NCBI GenBank assembly: GCA_903875225.1
Contig: CAIQVJ010000026.1
Location: 1-34,587, forward strand
Reading direction: 5' to 3'
From: an uncultured Pseudomonadota bacterium
GTDB lineage: Bacteria; Myxococcota_A; UBA796; SXON01
DNA: 34,587 nucleotides
Within the stretch, counting starts at the first letter, position 1; each line of letters begins with the position of its first letter. The notes beneath the pieces were generated by a model. It was given only the letters and a program-made list of their open reading frames with translations, was not told where the DNA came from and did no database searches. Made by a program: the position numbers and the translations under genes. Of the stretch, positions 32,082 to 34,587 are shown in pieces.

Positions 32082-34412
32082 ATGTCCAGACTTGTCCCTG
32101 CGATCGCGCTGCGTGTCGCCGTCCCCCCTCCCGGCGTGATCACCTCCCTGACCCTCGGGCCCGGTCCAGCGATCCATGCGATGGACCAACACCTCGACAA
32201 CAAGGTCGAGTTGGTCCTGGTCCTGCAGCGCGACCCGGGACTCGAGAACCCGGGCCCGGACGACGTCTTCCCGGTGGGCGTGTCGGTCAAGGTGTTGCGG
32301 ACGCTGGGCCTCCCGGACGGCGGGGTCAAGATGCTCGTGGAGAGCCTGGGCCGCACGTCGATCCGCGACTTCGGCTCGCACGAGGTCTTCGGATACGCCT
32401 GCCAGCCGGCGCGTTTCCTGACGTTGCCGGGCGCCAAGCAGACCGTAGAGGCCCTCGCCCTGCGGCTCCGGGCGCTCGCCGCCCAGGCGCTCGCCACGAC
32501 CGGACCAGAGCGCCCTCCCGAGTTGGACAGCGCGCTGGAGCTGCAGGTCACCCCCGAGCGTCTCTGTGACCATGTGGTCTCGCAGCTCGGCCTGAAGCCC
32601 GAGGAGTCCCAGGAGATCATCGGTACCGCGGACCTCGCCGTGCGTCTGGAGCGAGCGGTCTGGTACGTCGAGCGCCAGATCGCGTTCGGAGAGCTCAGCT
32701 TGCGCATCCACAAGGACGTGCAGGCTGCGATGGACCAGAACCAGCGCGAGTACTTCTTGCGCGAGCAACTCAAGGCCGTCCAGAAGGAGCTCGGCGAGTC
32801 CGTGCTGGACGAGGTCGCGGAGTACGAACGCAAGCTGGCCGAGTGCGGCATGCCGGAGGAGGTGGAGAAGGAGGCCCGCCGCGAGCTGGACCGACTGAAG
32901 AAGATCCACGTGGACGCCGCGGAGTACATGGTCGCGCGGACGTACCTGGACTGGCTGGTCGCCATGCCGTGGAAGGCCGAGACGGTCGACAAGACCAACC
33001 TCATCGACGCGCGCACCGTGCTGGACGCCGATCACTACGGCCTCGACAAGGTCAAGGAGCGCATCCTCGAGTTCCTCGCGGTGCGTCAGCTCCGCCAGGA
33101 TGCGAAGGGGCCAATCCTGTGCCTCGTGGGCCCGCCCGGCGTGGGGAAGACCTCGCTCGGGCGATCCGTCGCGACGGCGCTCGGCAGGCGGTTCGAACGC
33201 ATCTCGCTCGGTGGCATGAAGGACGAGGCCGAGATCCGCGGACATCGCCGAACGTACGTGGGTGCCCTCCCGGGTCGGGTGATCCAGGCGCTCAAGCGCG
33301 CTGGCACGCGCAACCCGGTGATCCTGCTCGACGAGCTCGACAAGATCGGGTCCGACTTCCGCGGTGATCCGGCAAGCGCCCTGCTCGAAGTGCTCGACCC
33401 CGAGCAGAACCACACCTTCCGCGATCACTACCTCGATGTGCCGTTCGACCTCTCCCGGGTCCTCTTCCTCGCGACGGCCAACGCGGAGGATCCCATCCCG
33501 GCGGCCCTGCACGATCGCCTCGAGATGATCGAGCTCACCGGCTACCTCGAAGAGGAGAAGCTCGCGATCGCGCGAGCCCACCTGCTCCCGAAGCTCGCCG
33601 AGGCGAACGGCCTCCCGCTCGGGAGCCTCGCGATCCCGGACGCCACGATCCTCGAGATGATCCGCGGCTACACGCGAGAGGCGGGCGTTCGAGGCCTGGA
33701 GCGCGAGCTGGCGGCGCTGCACCGCAAGGCGGCGCGAAAGGTCGTCGAGGCGAAGAGCACCTCCTCCGAACCGCCGGTCCTCGAAGTGACGAGCGCGGTG
33801 CTGGCCGAGTGGCAGGGCCCCCCCAAGGTGCACCACGAGCTGGCGGGGACCATCGATCGCAGCGGCATCGTCATCGGCCTCGTCTGGACGCCGGTGGGCG
33901 GCGAGATCCAGTTCGTGGAGGTCACCAAGGTGCCCGGCAAGGGCGTCGTGAAGCTCACGGGCAACCTCGGGGAGACGCTCAAGGAGAGCGCCGAGGCGGC
34001 CATGAGCATCGTGCGGTCGATGGCTGTGGTCGGCGTGAACGGCGGGCTCGACCTGCCAGCGAACACCTTCACCGAGTTCGACTTCCACGTGCACCTGCCC
34101 GCGGGCGGCATCAAGAAGGACGGCCCGAGCGCCGGCGTCACGCTGGTGACCGCGCTGGTGGGCCTGCTGACGAACCGGATCGCTCGTTCGGACGTCGCGA
34201 TGACCGGCGAGGTGTCCCTGCGTGGGCGCGTGATGCCCATCGGGGGCGTGAAGGAGAAGGTGCTCGCGGCGCGGCGCGCGGGCGTGAAGGTCCTGATCCT
34301 CCCCAAGCTCAACGAGCGCGACCTGTACGACATCCCCGCGGCCCTGCGGGAGTCGCTGGAATTCCACTTCGTCGACCATGTCGACGAGGTGCTGAAGATC
34401 GCGTTGATGTAG
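32082..34412 (+). CDS. lon: ATP-dependent Lon protease
   Basis: A 776-residue cytosolic AAA+ serine protease that unfolds and degrades damaged and regulatory proteins. The N-terminal substrate domain begins with RLVPAIALRVAVPPPG, matching the LPLRDVVVFPG start of other Lon proteins. A coiled region (about 215-280) follows. The ATPase has Walker A GPPGVGKT (350-357) and Walker B VILLDELDKIG (about 413-423). The protease domain has KDGPSAG with Ser683 and the KEK lysines at 724-726. The ATG at 32082 fits the family; a GTG at 32019 in the same frame would add 21 unconserved residues. It is divergent from ssb. No CIRCE heat-shock element is seen upstream. Confidence 0.95.
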   Translation: MSRLVPAIALRVAVPPPGVITSLTLGPGPAIHAMDQHLDNKVELVLVLQRDPGLENPGPDDVFPVGVSVKVLRTLGLPDGGVKMLVESLGRTSIRDFGSHEVFGYACQPARFLTLPGAKQTVEALALRLRALAAQALATTGPERPPELDSALELQVTPERLCDHVVSQLGLKPEESQEIIGTADLAVRLERAVWYVERQIAFGELSLRIHKDVQAAMDQNQREYFLREQLKAVQKELGESVLDEVAEYERKLAECGMPEEVEKEARRELDRLKKIHVDAAEYMVARTYLDWLVAMPWKAETVDKTNLIDARTVLDADHYGLDKVKERILEFLAVRQLRQDAKGPILCLVGPPGVGKTSLGRSVATALGRRFERISLGGMKDEAEIRGHRRTYVGALPGRVIQALKRAGTRNPVILLDELDKIGSDFRGDPASALLEVLDPEQNHTFRDHYLDVPFDLSRVLFLATANAEDPIPAALHDRLEMIELTGYLEEEKLAIARAHLLPKLAEANGLPLGSLAIPDATILEMIRGYTREAGVRGLERELAALHRKAARKVVEAKSTSSEPPVLEVTSAVLAEWQGPPKVHHELAGTIDRSGIVIGLVWTPVGGEIQFVEVTKVPGKGVVKLTGNLGETLKESAEAAMSIVRSMAVVGVNGGLDLPANTFTEFDFHVHLPAGGIKKDGPSAGVTLVTALVGLLTNRIARSDVAMTGEVSLRGRVMPIGGVKEKVLAARRAGVKVLILPKLNERDLYDIPAALRESLEFHFVDHVDEVLKIALM

Positions 34413-34480
34413 GGAGCGCCGGGGGCGGGCCGCGGCAGGGCGCCTGGACTAAACAGGATCGCTCCGTTCCGCAGCGACGC

Positions 34481-34492
34481 TTGACGCGTCAA
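34481..34492. promoter_or_regulatory. Perfect 12-base palindrome, possible operator/promoter
   Basis: TTGACGCGTCAA is its own reverse complement and contains TTGACG, a good -35 hexamer, 50 bases before the ATG of the last ORF. A -10 hexamer at the right distance is poor (GATTCC). A repressor or activator site is possible. The rest of the 118-base gap after lon has no other clear signal. Confidence 0.35.
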
Positions 34493-34530
34493 TAGAAACA
34501 TGCGATTCCTGTACCGCAAGAGGAGTCGTG

Positions 34531-34587
34531 ATGAGAAGGAGCAAGAACGGTCAGGCGGTACCGGCGGAGCGGCTCACCGAGTCCGAG
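34531..34587 (+). CDS. Start of an unidentified ORF, cut by the window end
   Basis: Nineteen codons (MRRSKNGQAVPAERLTESE) run open to the window edge. AGGAG ends five bases before the ATG, and the N-terminus is basic. A GTG directly before the ATG is in the same frame. Too little is visible to name it. Confidence 0.5.
   Translation, partial: MRRSKNGQAVPAERLTESE

Noticed and set aside
32004..34379. 791-codon minus-strand frame opposite lon
   Set aside because: It mirrors lon codons exactly and carries no recognisable motif.

Overview
The window is high-GC, almost fully coding DNA with 29 protein genes (two cut by the window ends). No rRNA, tRNA, CRISPR array or insertion sequence was recognised. 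It suggests a Gram-negative, secretion-rich bacterium of the myxobacterial (former deltaproteobacterial) type. The grounds are many short-signal lipoproteins, Asp/Thr/Ser linkers, MopE-type Asp/Cys repeats, thrombospondin type-3-like calcium repeats, an OmpA-family protein and multihaem cytochromes. That placement is inferred from gene style only. The largest gap between genes is 236 bases (22758-22993).

Layout. 1-696: 3' end of a calcium-repeat surface protein. 773-7726 (minus): a colinear run of a lactonase-like metallo-hydrolase, an esterase lipoprotein, a GH113-like glycoside hydrolase, a GshB-like ATP-grasp enzyme, a pentapeptide-repeat protein, a small Cys-containing protein and a secreted prolyl oligopeptidase. 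7849-9384: POT/PTR peptide transporter. 9401-12337 (minus): a MopE/C-type-lectin lipoprotein and uvrC. 12398-14756: OmpA-family protein overlapping a sugar-nucleotide epimerase. 14874-15359: cytochrome c'-like protein.

15370-22757 (minus) is the most notable part: a five-gene respiratory cluster. In transcription order it encodes a tetrahaem lipoprotein, a Tat-type four-cluster ferredoxin subunit, a NapA-type molybdopterin enzyme, a 17-haem lipoprotein whose start looks like NapB, and a ten-helix NrfD-family quinone subunit. The Mo enzyme aligns with periplasmic nitrate reductase but has Ser where NapA has its Mo-ligand Cys. Electrons could run between the quinone pool (NrfD), the Fe-S subunit, the Mo site and a long haem wire. 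Substrate and direction are not known from sequence.

22994-24257: a slipin/SPFH protein facing a monohaem cytochrome c lipoprotein across a strong bidirectional hairpin. 24406-28744 (minus): a membrane protein, a 2-hydroxyacid dehydrogenase, a lidless Hsp70, a J-protein and a lipoprotein. 28791-31327: a DAO-type flavoprotein translationally coupled to an NDH-2-like dehydrogenase. 31416-34412: ssb and lon, divergent. The window ends inside a new small ORF preceded by a perfect 12-base palindrome.
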